A stretch of DNA of 64,000 bases from Caenimonas sp. SL110. Its GTDB lineage: Bacteria; Pseudomonadota; Gammaproteobacteria; Burkholderiales; Burkholderiaceae_C. The notes below the pieces were generated by a model. That model was given only the letters and a program-made list of their open reading frames with translations. It was not told the DNA's origin and made no database searches. Positions 1 to 8,803 of the stretch are shown here, piece by piece. The stretch spans positions 1-64,000 of the forward strand of contig NZ_JANU01000004.1 in the NCBI RefSeq assembly GCF_001044395.1, in the 5' to 3' direction. A program made the translations under genes and the position numbers. Within the stretch, counting starts at the first letter, position 1; each line of letters begins with the position of its first letter.

Positions 1-126
1 ACGACGGCTACCGGCACGGCGATCACCGCCTACAGCCAGGGCACCGTGGTCGGTGGCTGGAAGTGCGGCCCAGGCGCTACCAACGGCATCACCGCCAAGT
101 ACCTGCCGGGTTCTTGCCGCGGCTAA
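1..126 (+). CDS. pilA: Type IV pilin, C-terminal fragment
   Basis: Only the last 41 codons lie in the window; the gene begins upstream. The visible tail has the hallmark end of a type IVa major pilin. A Trp-Lys-Cys-Gly segment is followed by a short loop and then Lys-Tyr-Leu-Pro-Gly-Ser-Cys, and the two cysteines would form the C-terminal D-region disulfide. The protein would be the subunit of the surface pilus fibre. A strong terminator follows directly, so this is the end of its transcript. The nearby PglL-type ligase (18378) and TfpZ-like accessory protein (21003) support the pilin reading. The N-terminal helix and prepilin cleavage site are out of view, so a minor pilin cannot be excluded. 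Confidence 0.75.
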   Translation, partial: TTATGTAITAYSQGTVVGGWKCGPGATNGITAKYLPGSCRG

Positions 127-151
127 GCCAAACACTGGCAACTGTGTATGA

Positions 152-182
152 AACGAGCGGCTTCGGCCGCTCGTTTTATTTT
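152..182 (+). terminator. Rho-independent terminator after the pilin gene
   Basis: A perfect 10-bp stem (AACGAGCGGC paired with GCCGCTCGTT) closes on a TTCG tetraloop and is followed by TTATTTT. It starts 26 bases after the pilin stop codon and separates the pilin transcript from the glycosyltransferase block that begins at 227. Confidence 0.9.
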
Positions 183-226
183 GGAGGCATGCTTGGCATG
201 ATGCCTTCCTCCCTGATGCTTGCTCA

Positions 227-1411
227 ATGACAGCCGACGCCAACGCCGCCCCGGAACTCACCATCCTGATGCCGTGCCTGAACGAGGCGCGAACGGTCGT
301 CCAGTGCATTCATGCGGCGCGCAGCTTTTTTGACAGCCGCGCGATCTCGGGCGAAGTTCTGGTCGCTGACAACGGCTCCAGCGATGGTTCGCGCGACCTT
401 GCAATCGCAGCTGGCGCACGCGTCGTCGAAGTGCCGCAGCGCGGCTACGGCGCGGCGCTGATGGCTGGTATCGCCGCTGCACGCGGTCGCTATATCGTCA
501 TGGGCGATGCCGACTCCAGCTACGACTTTTCGAGCCTTGACGGATTCCTGGAGCGCCTTCGCGCCGGAGCACAGCTCGTCATGGGCAATCGCTTCCGAGG
601 CGGCATCGAGCCTGGCGCCATGCCGTTGCTGCACCGCTACCTCGGCAACCCTGTCTTGAGCTTCATCGGACGCCTGTTTTTCCGGGTGCCTATCGGCGAC
701 TTTCATTGCGGCCTTCGCGGCTTCTCGCGCGAAGCCATCCAGTCGCTCGGACTGGTGACGCCCGGCATGGAGTTCGCCAGCGAGATGGTGGCGAAGTCGG
801 CGATGGCGGGGCTCAGGATCGAAGAAGTGCCCACCGTGCTGCGCCCGGACGGACGCGGTCGTCCTTCTCACTTGCGCACCTGGCGCGATGGCTGGCGGCA
901 CCTTCGGTTTTTGCTTTTGTTCTGCCCGCGCTGGCTCTTTTTCTATCCGGGCTTGCTGCTTTTGGGTGTCGGACTGGCGGGCTTCCTGGTGCTGGGCCGA
1001 GGGCCGCTGAACTTTGTGGCGATCGGCTTTGACGTGCACTCGCTGCTGTACATGGGCGGCGCGACGATTCTGGGCATGCAGCTCATACAGTTGGCACTTC
1101 TCACCAAGTGGATGGGGGTGCTCGCCGGGCTGGTACCCACGCCGCGCTGGCTGGACCGGTCCCAATCGTTACTCAGTGTCGAAGCCGGCCTGATCGCTGG
1201 GGCCGTGATGCTGTTGGGCGGCCTGGCCTGGTCGGCGGGACTGGTGCTGGACTGGCGCGACTCCGGATTCGGGGCGCTGGATCCGCGAGAAATGATGCGC
1301 TCGGCAATCCCGGCCGTGACCCTGATGGTGGTGGGCATGCAGGCCGCTGCAGGCGCCTTGTTTGCAGGTGCGTTGCTGTCGTGCTGGCGCTCCGGTACAC
1401 GCGCGCCATGA
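227..1411 (+). CDS. Family 2 glycosyltransferase, dolichol-phosphate-mannose-synthase-like, with membrane domain
   Basis: This 394-residue protein has an N-terminal GT-A domain (about residues 10-225). It shows the opening segment LTILMPCLNE, an ADNGSSDGS nucleotide-binding segment and a DAD metal motif at residues 94-96. The C-terminal part (about 230-390) is hydrophobic with about four membrane segments. Family members transfer a sugar from a nucleotide donor to polyprenyl phosphate on the cytosolic face, making a lipid-linked sugar for GT-C enzymes. That fits the next gene, whose ATG overlaps this stop (ATGA at 1408-1411), so the two are probably translationally coupled. The donor sugar cannot be read from sequence. 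Confidence 0.85.
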   Translation: MTADANAAPELTILMPCLNEARTVVQCIHAARSFFDSRAISGEVLVADNGSSDGSRDLAIAAGARVVEVPQRGYGAALMAGIAAARGRYIVMGDADSSYDFSSLDGFLERLRAGAQLVMGNRFRGGIEPGAMPLLHRYLGNPVLSFIGRLFFRVPIGDFHCGLRGFSREAIQSLGLVTPGMEFASEMVAKSAMAGLRIEEVPTVLRPDGRGRPSHLRTWRDGWRHLRFLLLFCPRWLFFYPGLLLLGVGLAGFLVLGRGPLNFVAIGFDVHSLLYMGGATILGMQLIQLALLTKWMGVLAGLVPTPRWLDRSQSLLSVEAGLIAGAVMLLGGLAWSAGLVLDWRDSGFGALDPREMMRSAIPAVTLMVVGMQAAAGALFAGALLSCWRSGTRAP

Positions 1412-2226
1412 TGCGCAACAGGCTCGCGGCCATCCGGTTCGGCGGGCCCGCGGAGATGGCGGTCATGGTCCTGCTGGCATGGCTCGCACTGGTCTCGATC
1501 CCGATCTGGTTCGCCCCCATGGGGCTGTCGTGGGACGCGCTGAACCACCACATCTACCTGGGCTGGATGGCGCAGCACTCGCGCCTTGACCAGGACTTTC
1601 TTGCGGCCGGCTACCAGACCCTGACCTATCCCTACCTGTATTGGCCTGTCTACAAACTGGCAGCTTCTGGCGCAGGGCCGCAACTGGCAGGCGCGGTGCT
1701 GGCCAGCCTTCATGTCATCACTGTGCCGGCGGTCTGGCTGATCGCACGCGCCTGCATGCCGGGCACTTCGGCGTTCGATGCCGCCATGCGTGCGATGGCC
1801 GTGCTGCTCGCCTTCCTGAGCGGCGTGATGCTGTCGCAACTGGATTCGAGCTCCAACGATCTGCTGGCCGCATCGCCCCTGGTGTGGGCTGTCGCTCTGT
1901 CCCTGGAGGCTTTGCGCCCGGAGCGCGTCGGTGCGAGGCGATCGCTGCTTCTGTTGTCGGGCCTGCTGGCCGGCGTGTCAGTGGCTTTCAAGCTGAGCAA
2001 CGGACCGATCGCGATGCTCATGCCGCTGCTGTGGATCTTCGCCGGCGGCGGCATCCGCGAGCGACTGACCAACACGGCACTGGCCTGCCTGTGCACGCTG
2101 GCAGGATGCCTGATGGCGTACGGCCATTGGGGCTGGCAGCTCTGGACGCGCTATGGCAACCCGATTTATCCGTTCTACGACGCAGCCTTCACACCGCTGC
2201 GAGCCATGCAGGGGTGGACACCGTGA
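1408..2226 (+). CDS. GT-C-like membrane glycosyltransferase, N-terminal part (frame broken at 2211-2226)
   Basis: The 272-residue hydrophobic polypeptide starts at the ATG that overlaps the upstream stop. It has multiple membrane helices, an early acidic loop (WDALNHHIY, about residues 41-49) of the kind that holds catalytic Asp in GT-C enzymes, and a late GNPIYPFYDAAF segment. The reading frame then closes at TGA 2224-2226, while the -1 frame continues as a coherent membrane protein to 3428. Inserting one G into the GGGG run at 2211-2214 joins the halves into one protein of about 673 residues. I infer a single polyprenyl-P-sugar-dependent transferase carrying a frameshift or sequencing indel. 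Two separately translated subunits remain possible, because AGGGG lies just before a GTG at 2223. Confidence 0.6.
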   Translation: MMRNRLAAIRFGGPAEMAVMVLLAWLALVSIPIWFAPMGLSWDALNHHIYLGWMAQHSRLDQDFLAAGYQTLTYPYLYWPVYKLAASGAGPQLAGAVLASLHVITVPAVWLIARACMPGTSAFDAAMRAMAVLLAFLSGVMLSQLDSSSNDLLAASPLVWAVALSLEALRPERVGARRSLLLLSGLLAGVSVAFKLSNGPIAMLMPLLWIFAGGGIRERLTNTALACLCTLAGCLMAYGHWGWQLWTRYGNPIYPFYDAAFTPLRAMQGWTP

Positions 2227-3428
2227 ACCGCTTCGTGCCCGACACGCTGCGCGATGCGATCTGGCGGCCGATCTCCATGGCCGTGCCCGATGCGGGCCTG
2301 TACATCGAAATCCTCGCGCCTGACCTGCGGTTTGCCATCCTGATCGTGCTGATGGTGGTGACCGCCGTCATCGCCATCCGGCGGCGGCCCGCGCCCGGCT
2401 TTTCGCCGACGTGGCTGCTGATCGCATTCGCCTGGCTGGCCTTCATCCCCTGGCTCGCCACTACCGGGAACGGGCGCTATTTCATTGCGGTGCTGCTGCT
2501 GGCAGGGCCGCTGTGCATGGCCCTCATCCACCGGTTGCCGATGACTGCGGGATTTCGCATTTGCGCCGCATTGATCGTGATCGCCGCGCAAGTCATGGTG
2601 ATCGCGCAAAGCAATCCCTGGGGGCGCTGGCCGCTCGCCTTCTGGTCGACGCCGTACTTCGACCTGCCGCTGGGCGAAGACGAGCGCAGCAAGCCGGCAG
2701 CCTACATCACCATCACCAGCATCTCCTACTCGCTGATTGCGCCCCTGTTCGCGCCCGGCTCACGCTGGATGAACATCGCGAGTCTCACCGGCGAGCCCGA
2801 GATCAATATCGACGACCGCCGTGCCCAGGCGTTCCTGCAACGCGTCCAGCGCGACGCGCTGCCCCTGAAAGTGGTCGCGCCCACCGTGCCGATGTTCAGG
2901 CAGGCCGATGGCCAGCCCACCGACGCCATGCGCAATGAGATCAACCGCCTGATCGGCCGCCACGGCATGCGGCTGGTTGCCGGCCAGCGCTGCAAGGTGG
3001 TCCTGTCGCGCACGATGGCGGCGATGGCCACGAGCAAGTACGACGAGATCGCTGCGTCCGAACTCGCCAAGTACGGCATGTGGATCTGCGACCTGGAGTA
3101 TCCCGTGGAGCGCCCGCCTCGCACATCCACACAGCCTGAAAACGAACTCGCTGCGCGCGTGTTCAGCAAGCTCGAGGCTGCGTGCCCGCGCATCTTTCCG
3201 CCGGGCCAGGGCGTCAGTTCCCGAGTCGGCGATGGCGTCGCGCGCGGCTACGGAAGCTCGGACACCAAGGCCTATGTGCTCGACGACGGCACCGTGGTCT
3301 ACAAATATTGGCGAGCGCTCAATCCGGCCCGTGTGGGCACGGTTGATGAAGTGCTGGCACCCGGATTCAGGATGGACTGCAACGCGATACGCGGCCGGTC
3401 GGGGCTGCCCTGGGAGAAAGAGATTTGA
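2223..3428 (+). CDS. GT-C-like membrane glycosyltransferase, C-terminal part
   Basis: This frame is coherent from the GTG at 2223, which overlaps the previous stop, and encodes 401 residues. It begins with RFVPDTLRDAIWRP, followed by about four membrane helices (about residues 35-160) and a soluble C-terminal domain that would face the periplasm. Only the upstream frame supplies the expected first half of such a transferase. I therefore read 1408-3428 as one broken gene, with this as its C-terminal part. The AGGGGTGG at 2210-2217 could serve as a ribosome site for separate translation. No catalytic motif is visible in this half. The next gene starts at a TTG overlapping this stop. Confidence 0.6.
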   Translation: MNRFVPDTLRDAIWRPISMAVPDAGLYIEILAPDLRFAILIVLMVVTAVIAIRRRPAPGFSPTWLLIAFAWLAFIPWLATTGNGRYFIAVLLLAGPLCMALIHRLPMTAGFRICAALIVIAAQVMVIAQSNPWGRWPLAFWSTPYFDLPLGEDERSKPAAYITITSISYSLIAPLFAPGSRWMNIASLTGEPEINIDDRRAQAFLQRVQRDALPLKVVAPTVPMFRQADGQPTDAMRNEINRLIGRHGMRLVAGQRCKVVLSRTMAAMATSKYDEIAASELAKYGMWICDLEYPVERPPRTSTQPENELAARVFSKLEAACPRIFPPGQGVSSRVGDGVARGYGSSDTKAYVLDDGTVVYKYWRALNPARVGTVDEVLAPGFRMDCNAIRGRSGLPWEKEI

Positions 3429-4717
3429 CCTGGTGGGTTGACGTCAGCTACACCCGCACGCAAGCGGGCTCGGACATCGGCATCACGCGCACGGTGCGCC
3501 GCCTGCTGGGCGAGCTGCGCACGGCAGGGCGCGACTGCGAAGCCGTGGCGTTTCACGCATCGGGCTTCAGGCGGGTGGATTTCGACACCGCACCGCAACG
3601 TTCAAGTGCCGCCGCAACACCAGCAGGCGCCACTGCCGCACAGCCCAGGGGTCGCCTGTTCCGGCTCATCACCGGTACTGTTGCGCGGCGGCTGGTGCCG
3701 ATCGCCCTGCGCATTGCACCGTGGAGCTTGTTGCGCACCCTTTGGCAACGGTCCAGCACCCTGGCCTTCAACGACCTGACGCGTCACCACGAGCCTGCGC
3801 GCTTCAGCGCGGGTGACGTCCTGCTGATGGCAGATGCGTCGTGGAACTACGCAGCCTGGGTGGCCGCGCGCCGCGCGCAGGCCAAAGGTGTGCGAGTCGT
3901 GTTGCTGGTGTACGACCTCATGCCCCTGCGGCACCCCGAGTTCTGCTTTCCGCTGGTGCCGCGCCTGTATGGCACATGGCTTGCCGAAATGCTGCTGTGC
4001 TGCGATGCGGTCGTGTGCATCTCGCGTGCGACCGAAGACGACCTGCGCCGATGGGTTCATGAAGTCGACTTGCCGATCGCCATTGCGCCGACGGGACATT
4101 TCCGGCTCGGCAGCGATCCGTCATCGACAGTTGCGACAGGCGCAATCCGCCCGTCAATCCTGTCGGTGCTCGATGGGCCTGACGCATGCTTCGCATCGGT
4201 GGGCTCGTTCGAGCCCAAGAAAAACTACGGCCTGCTGCTGAAAGCATTCGAGGAGCTGTGGTCACAAGGCTCGCAGCTCGGTCTCATCATCGCCGGGCGC
4301 CCCACCACCGACAGCGCCGATCTCATCGAAGCGATGCGGGTCCATCCACAGCAAGGGCGGCTGCTGCTCACGGTGCACGACGCCACCGATAGCGAGATCC
4401 TGGCGCTTTACGAAAACTGCCGTGCGCTGGTCTTGCCGTCACTCTTCGAGGGCTTCGGCCTTGCGCTGGTCGAGGCGCGCACGCGCGGCTGCCCGGTGAT
4501 TGCAAGCAACCTGCCGGTCTTTGCTGAACTGGCCGATGGGGGCGTCACCACCTTTGATCGCACATCAGCGGGCGCGCTCGCGCGCGTGCTGGTCGACCAC
4601 GCGATCAACGACAGGCGCGCAGTCGTTGCGCCCATGCACCCTTTCACCTGGGCTGACAGCGCGCGCCAGTGCGCCGCGCAGATCGAAAAGCTGCTGGCTG
4701 CGGCGCCTGAGAACTAG
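3425..4717 (+). CDS. Family 4 glycosyltransferase
   Basis: The protein has 430 residues with the two-domain GT-B layout. The C-terminal domain has SVGSFEPKKNYGLLLKAF, typical of the GT4 donor domain start, and PSLFEGFGLALVEA, which contains the E-x7-E motif that contacts the nucleotide sugar. This retaining cytosolic transferase would add one sugar to the growing lipid-linked glycan. The TTG start at 3425 overlaps the upstream TGA and has a purine-rich GGGAGAAAGAG just before it. The gene ends 13 bases from the convergent GT2 stop at 4731, closing the first plus-strand glycan block. Confidence 0.85.
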   Translation: MTWWVDVSYTRTQAGSDIGITRTVRRLLGELRTAGRDCEAVAFHASGFRRVDFDTAPQRSSAAATPAGATAAQPRGRLFRLITGTVARRLVPIALRIAPWSLLRTLWQRSSTLAFNDLTRHHEPARFSAGDVLLMADASWNYAAWVAARRAQAKGVRVVLLVYDLMPLRHPEFCFPLVPRLYGTWLAEMLLCCDAVVCISRATEDDLRRWVHEVDLPIAIAPTGHFRLGSDPSSTVATGAIRPSILSVLDGPDACFASVGSFEPKKNYGLLLKAFEELWSQGSQLGLIIAGRPTTDSADLIEAMRVHPQQGRLLLTVHDATDSEILALYENCRALVLPSLFEGFGLALVEARTRGCPVIASNLPVFAELADGGVTTFDRTSAGALARVLVDHAINDRRAVVAPMHPFTWADSARQCAAQIEKLLAAAPEN

Positions 4718-4730
4718 GCGCACCGCACGG

Positions 4731-5570
4731 TCAGGGCCGGCGACGCCGCACCATGGTGATGAACTGGCCGACGAAGGCCTTGCCATTGAGCACCGCCAGG
4801 CCCAGTGCCAACCTCAGTCGAGCCATCGTCGGGTAGCTGCGCGCCAGGTCCCACGCAATGCCCGTCAATTCGTGGAAGGGCATGAGCCAGGTGCGCCAGC
4901 CACTGCGAAAGATGGCGAAGATGTCGTGGGTTGCGCTGACCCCGCGCGAGCCCAGCACCACCCATCCTTCTTGCGTTCGATTCATCTTGCCGCGCGCTGC
5001 CAGGTACAGAACGACGGCCCAGTCGGCACCCAGGAAAAACCGCGAGAGATGCCGGCACTCACGCACCGCCTCGCGCCGCATCAGCGAGAAGAATCGGCCG
5101 TTGGCATGGAACGCCTCGAACATGCCGATCAGGCGCTCGGGCGCGTCACCGGTCAGGCTGCGGTCGCCCATGTTCCGCTCGTGGAAGTCGCCGTGGTCGA
5201 AGCGAACCGGCGATGTCGAGGCGACGAAATCCGGATGCGCCTGCAGGAAGGCCAGGTTGACTTCGAGAAAGTCCGGCGATCGCAGGTCGTCGCTCGCAGC
5301 CCACATGAAGAACTCGCCTTGCGCGTGATCCAGCACATATTGAAAATTGCGATTCGCGCCGATGTTTTCCGGCTGGCGGATATGGCGGATGCGTGCGTCG
5401 CGCGCGGCGTAGTCTTGCAGCACTTGCGATGTGCCATCGGTGGACGCGTTGTCGGAGATCAGCAGTTCGAAATCACGGTGTGTCTGCGCGAGCAGGCTGT
5501 CGAGCACGCGGCTGATGTCGCCGATGGCGTTGTAGACCGGCATGCCGATCGTCACCAGAGGTGCGGTCAT
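4731..5570 (-). CDS. Family 2 glycosyltransferase
   Basis: The 279-residue GT-A protein has the N-terminus VTIGMPVYNA, a nucleotide-binding SDNASTDGT segment, and WAASDD near residue 95 as the DxD-like metal site. There are no obvious membrane helices, so it is a cytosolic or peripheral inverting transferase. Its ATG overlaps the stop of the flippase gene (ATGA at 5567-5570), making it the last gene of the long minus-strand operon starting at 15132. The reading frame extends upstream to 6092, but that part is antisense noise over the flippase. The start at 5570 is supported by the overlap and the conserved N-terminus. Confidence 0.88.
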   Translation of the reverse strand: MTAPLVTIGMPVYNAIGDISRVLDSLLAQTHRDFELLISDNASTDGTSQVLQDYAARDARIRHIRQPENIGANRNFQYVLDHAQGEFFMWAASDDLRSPDFLEVNLAFLQAHPDFVASTSPVRFDHGDFHERNMGDRSLTGDAPERLIGMFEAFHANGRFFSLMRREAVRECRHLSRFFLGADWAVVLYLAARGKMNRTQEGWVVLGSRGVSATHDIFAIFRSGWRTWLMPFHELTGIAWDLARSYPTMARLRLALGLAVLNGKAFVGQFITMVRRRRP

Positions 5571-7081
5571 GGCGTCACCTTGCCGGACCCTGCCGGTCGC
5601 AAGCGTGCAAGCACCCGCTGGCGTAGCAGCGGCGCCGCACTGACCGACGCCAGCAGCGACAGCAATCCCGTCACCACGAGCCACACCAATTCCACGATAG
5701 CTGATGGCCCGCTCGGCTTGATCGCGTACATGAGCACAGTGACGAGTGCGCCCGCCACTGCAGGCAATGCCACATCCGCGAAGTACCAGGCGGCCTTCTC
5801 GCCTCGCAACACCCGGCGGTGCATCAGCGCGACGCCAACGGTTAGGTAGCCCGCGTTGAGTGCGACCCACACCCACGCCGCGCCGAGTGCGCCGTAGCGC
5901 GGTGTCACCCACAGCAACGCGGGCACGAGCACCAGTGCGGCCACTGCATTGACCCGCGCCGCCAGGCTGGACCAGCCATGCGCGAGTTGCAGCATGTAGG
6001 GCATGTTCATGAAGCCGTTGAGCGCGGTTCCGATGGCCAGTGCGCACAACAGCGGCGCTGCCCGTTCGGCCAGTGCCGCATCGCCAGTCCACAGACGCAG
6101 CACGGAAGCCGGAAACACGATCAGCAGCATGGCGGCCGGCACCATCAGGGCGCAGACGATCTGCGCGCCCTCGTGATACGCGCGAACAAGCCCCGGCTCA
6201 TCGCCCGAGGTGAGCAGGGCGGTGAGGCGCGGGTAGTAGGCCTGCGTTACCGGCGTCACCAGTTGCAGCAGCGCAGTTGCGACCACGCCCGCCAGCGCAT
6301 ACACGCCGAACGATTCGAGACTGAGCAGCTTCGACAGCAGGATCTTGTCGACCTGCGTCAACAACAGCGCCAGCGCAGTGGACGCGACCAGGCCCGCTGC
6401 AAAACGCCACAGGCCGCGCAATGATTCAAGAGAGAACGTTGCACGCTTCACGGCCCGGGGCAACAGCCGGTACAGCGCGACCGCAAACACCATGATGGCA
6501 AGCAATGAAACCGCGCCTTGCCACAAGAAAAACGCGCGGATGCTCCCGTCGACCCACAGCAAGACACCCAGCGCGCCGGCCCAGCGAAGTGTCACCAGCA
6601 CCGAGTTCGCGATCGCCAGCCATACCTGCCGCTGCAGTCCCAGAATTGCGCCGTGATAGAGGCTCTCGACCAGCCGCGCCGCGACCACGAAACCCATCAC
6701 CGCGATCGCTTCGGTCACGACCTCCGGCGCGAGCGCCTGCGCGCGCAACCACCCTGTTGCGAGCCAGCCCGACGCCTGCATCACGCCCAGCGCGACGAGG
6801 CCCGCAACCACCAGTGCCACGTACTCCACACTGCGCAGCAGATTGCGAATCGACTGCGCATCGTGCGCGCCTGCGCTGAACCTGGCCATCTCGCGGTTCA
6901 GAACGAAGGACATGCCCATATCCAGCAGCAGCAGCCAGGCTTGCAGCAGCGCGAAAAATCCGATGAGGCCGTAAGCCTCCATGCCGAGCAGCTGGATGTA
7001 GGCCGGTATGAATGCGAGCCCCATGAGGGCCGTCCAGGCCTGGGCAATGTAGTTGGCGACGAGATTGCGCTGGACGGACAA
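5567..7081 (-). CDS. wzx: Wzx-type polysaccharide flippase
   Basis: The protein has 504 residues and about 12-14 predicted membrane helices spread over its length. The N-terminus (VANYIAQAWTALMGLAFIPAYIQLLG) is typical of the MOP/Wzx lipid-linked oligosaccharide flippase superfamily. It would move the finished undecaprenyl-linked glycan from the cytosolic to the periplasmic leaflet. There the PglL-type ligase (18378) or another ligase could use it. It sits between the TylF-like gene (30-base gap) and the terminal GT2 (ATGA overlap). No wzy-type polymerase is obvious other than the PglL/Wzy_C protein. Confidence 0.88.
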   Translation of the reverse strand: MSVQRNLVANYIAQAWTALMGLAFIPAYIQLLGMEAYGLIGFFALLQAWLLLLDMGMSFVLNREMARFSAGAHDAQSIRNLLRSVEYVALVVAGLVALGVMQASGWLATGWLRAQALAPEVVTEAIAVMGFVVAARLVESLYHGAILGLQRQVWLAIANSVLVTLRWAGALGVLLWVDGSIRAFFLWQGAVSLLAIMVFAVALYRLLPRAVKRATFSLESLRGLWRFAAGLVASTALALLLTQVDKILLSKLLSLESFGVYALAGVVATALLQLVTPVTQAYYPRLTALLTSGDEPGLVRAYHEGAQIVCALMVPAAMLLIVFPASVLRLWTGDAALAERAAPLLCALAIGTALNGFMNMPYMLQLAHGWSSLAARVNAVAALVLVPALLWVTPRYGALGAAWVWVALNAGYLTVGVALMHRRVLRGEKAAWYFADVALPAVAGALVTVLMYAIKPSGPSAIVELVWLVVTGLLSLLASVSAAPLLRQRVLARLRPAGSGKVTP

Positions 7082-7111
7082 ATGCAGGGCCTCGCGCGCG
7101 GCTGCGCGCCG

Positions 7112-7924
7112 CTAGTCGCCGATGACGGCGTAGGAGATGCGGGGCTCGAAATCGAATCGGCGCACGCGCAGCGTGTTGAGGTTCAGGCTTTCCATCACGG
7201 CGATGGTCTCGCCCGGAAACGCCTCTTCGTTGAGCTCGTCGAACACCAGCACCGAACCCTTGGGCATGCGCGGCAGGAATTGTTCCAGCGCCACCTTGGT
7301 TGGCTCGTAGATGTCGAAATCCAGGTAGAGGCAACTCACCACGAAATGCGGATGGTCGCGCAGGAACTGCGCCGAGGTCTGCGCGAAGTCGCCCTTGACG
7401 ATCTGCACCTTGGGAAAGTGATTCAGCGGGCGGCTGATGTTGTACAGCTCGATGGCGCGCTGTATGTCTTCATACGCGCCTTCGGCCGCGAAGCCGCTTT
7501 GCTTGAGGTGCGCCGACTTGCGATCGGGCAGGCCGCGCAGGTCTTCTTCGGCGATGCTCGGGAAGCCGGTGAAGCTGTCGAAGCCGACGATGCGCCGCTG
7601 GAAGTTGTATGGCTCCAGGATGGTGCTCAGCTTGGCAAAACTCATGAGGCCGCCGCCGAACAGCACGCCGCATTCGACGATGGAGCCCTGCACGTCCTTG
7701 ATTAGCTTGAAGATCTCATAGCGCGCGAGAAAGCGCGCCAGGTTCTGGCGCGGCACGTACTTGGCGAAGTTCTCCAGCTTCTCGGTGGCCGAACCGGCCC
7801 CTTCGTTGAAGTAGGACTCCAGGGCCTGGCGTGATGCGTAGTCCCACTGCGCCTGTGTGCGCGGGTCGTGCATCGTCGGGGAAATCTCACCGGTGCTGGC
7901 GTTGCTCTTGATGGTGTCGTTCAT
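7112..7924 (-). CDS. TylF/MycF-type sugar O-methyltransferase
   Basis: The 270-residue protein resembles the macrocin O-methyltransferase (TylF) family. Features are IVECGVLFGGG as the SAM-binding glycine-rich loop, IVGFDSFTGFP after it, a YLDFDIYEPT acidic segment and a VFDELNEEAFPGE segment near the C-terminus. These match the metal- and SAM-binding elements of TylF/MycF, which O-methylate a sugar hydroxyl. It would cap or decorate a sugar of the glycan. Its start overlaps the stop of the PhyH-like gene (ATGA at 7921-7924). The exact acceptor is unknown. Confidence 0.82.
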   Translation of the reverse strand: MNDTIKSNASTGEISPTMHDPRTQAQWDYASRQALESYFNEGAGSATEKLENFAKYVPRQNLARFLARYEIFKLIKDVQGSIVECGVLFGGGLMSFAKLSTILEPYNFQRRIVGFDSFTGFPSIAEEDLRGLPDRKSAHLKQSGFAAEGAYEDIQRAIELYNISRPLNHFPKVQIVKGDFAQTSAQFLRDHPHFVVSCLYLDFDIYEPTKVALEQFLPRMPKGSVLVFDELNEEAFPGETIAVMESLNLNTLRVRRFDFEPRISYAVIGD

Positions 7925-8793
7925 GCGGCCACGCCTTGCAGGTTGTCCTGTGGAATCGGCTGGAAGTCGCGCGCTCGCAGGAAGTCGCCCAGCGTCGTGC
8001 CGGTCGCCTTGTTGTCGATGTTGGGTGCGCCCTTGCCGCTGCGCAGATCCGACAAGCTCACGGTGCGAAAGTCGATGCTGAATCGCGTGACGCCGGACTC
8101 GTTGGGTGCCGTCGAGTGAAGCTGCGCGGCGGAAAACAACAGCATGTCGCCACGCGTGCCTGCAATGCGCACCTCGCTGTCAAGATCGACCGGCTCCTGC
8201 GGCAGCGGGTGCTTGCGGGTATCGACCTTGCCCTGCTCGGTTGCCAGCTGCCTGCCGACCTGGCACCACTCGGCGTAGTCGAACTGCGACGAGCTGTTGG
8301 CAATTGGCCTGGCCCAATAACCGGGCAGCATCGACATGGCTCTTTGAGGCGTGACGTCCAGCACCGGCATCCACCAGTTCACCTGCGCCGTCGGGCTCGA
8401 ATACCAGATGTCGCGGTGCGCCTTGTAGGCGTAACTCACGCCCGACGACAGGTAGCCGCCGTGCGGCACGACGCGCAGGCGCGGCACGTCGAAGTAGGTG
8501 TCGTCCAGATCGCAGCCGAAAGAAACGAGGACGTCGCGCACCAGTGTCTTGGTGACGGCGTCATTGGTGAACCTCGACTTGAGCGGACCGACGCGCTTGA
8601 TGAATTCCTCGACGCTCAGCTCGAACTGGGCACGTTCGGGCTCAGGGCCGAGTGCCTCCTGTGCCATGCGGTGTGCGTGCGCAGCCAGGGCCAGCGTCGA
8701 TTCGCGGCGGCTGTACACCAGCAGGTCGCCGCCAAAGAGCTGATCGCGCGCTGCGTCCCAGGACAGGTCGTGGTTGAAGCCTATGTTCGCCAT
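7921..8793 (-). CDS. Phytanoyl-CoA-dioxygenase-like 2-oxoglutarate/Fe(II) oxygenase
   Basis: A 290-residue protein with a double-stranded beta-helix oxygenase layout. HRD (in KAHRDIWYS) gives the HxD iron ligands, and the later QLHSTAPNESGVTRFSIDFR supplies the distal His and the 2-oxoglutarate-binding Arg. It probably hydroxylates a glycan component or precursor. I chose the ATG at 8793 because it lies 10 bases after the upstream stop. A longer form from 8829 would overlap the CmcI-like gene by 26 bases. It lies among other tailoring enzymes, and the substrate cannot be deduced. Confidence 0.75.
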   Translation of the reverse strand: MANIGFNHDLSWDAARDQLFGGDLLVYSRRESTLALAAHAHRMAQEALGPEPERAQFELSVEEFIKRVGPLKSRFTNDAVTKTLVRDVLVSFGCDLDDTYFDVPRLRVVPHGGYLSSGVSYAYKAHRDIWYSSPTAQVNWWMPVLDVTPQRAMSMLPGYWARPIANSSSQFDYAEWCQVGRQLATEQGKVDTRKHPLPQEPVDLDSEVRIAGTRGDMLLFSAAQLHSTAPNESGVTRFSIDFRTVSLSDLRSGKGAPNIDNKATGTTLGDFLRARDFQPIPQDNLQGVAA

Positions 8794-8803
8794 GCGACGG
8801 ATG

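Noticed and set aside
4500-5849. Plus-strand open frame of 449 codons
   Set aside because: It lies across the GT4 end and opposite the GT2 and flippase genes, whose motifs are unambiguous.
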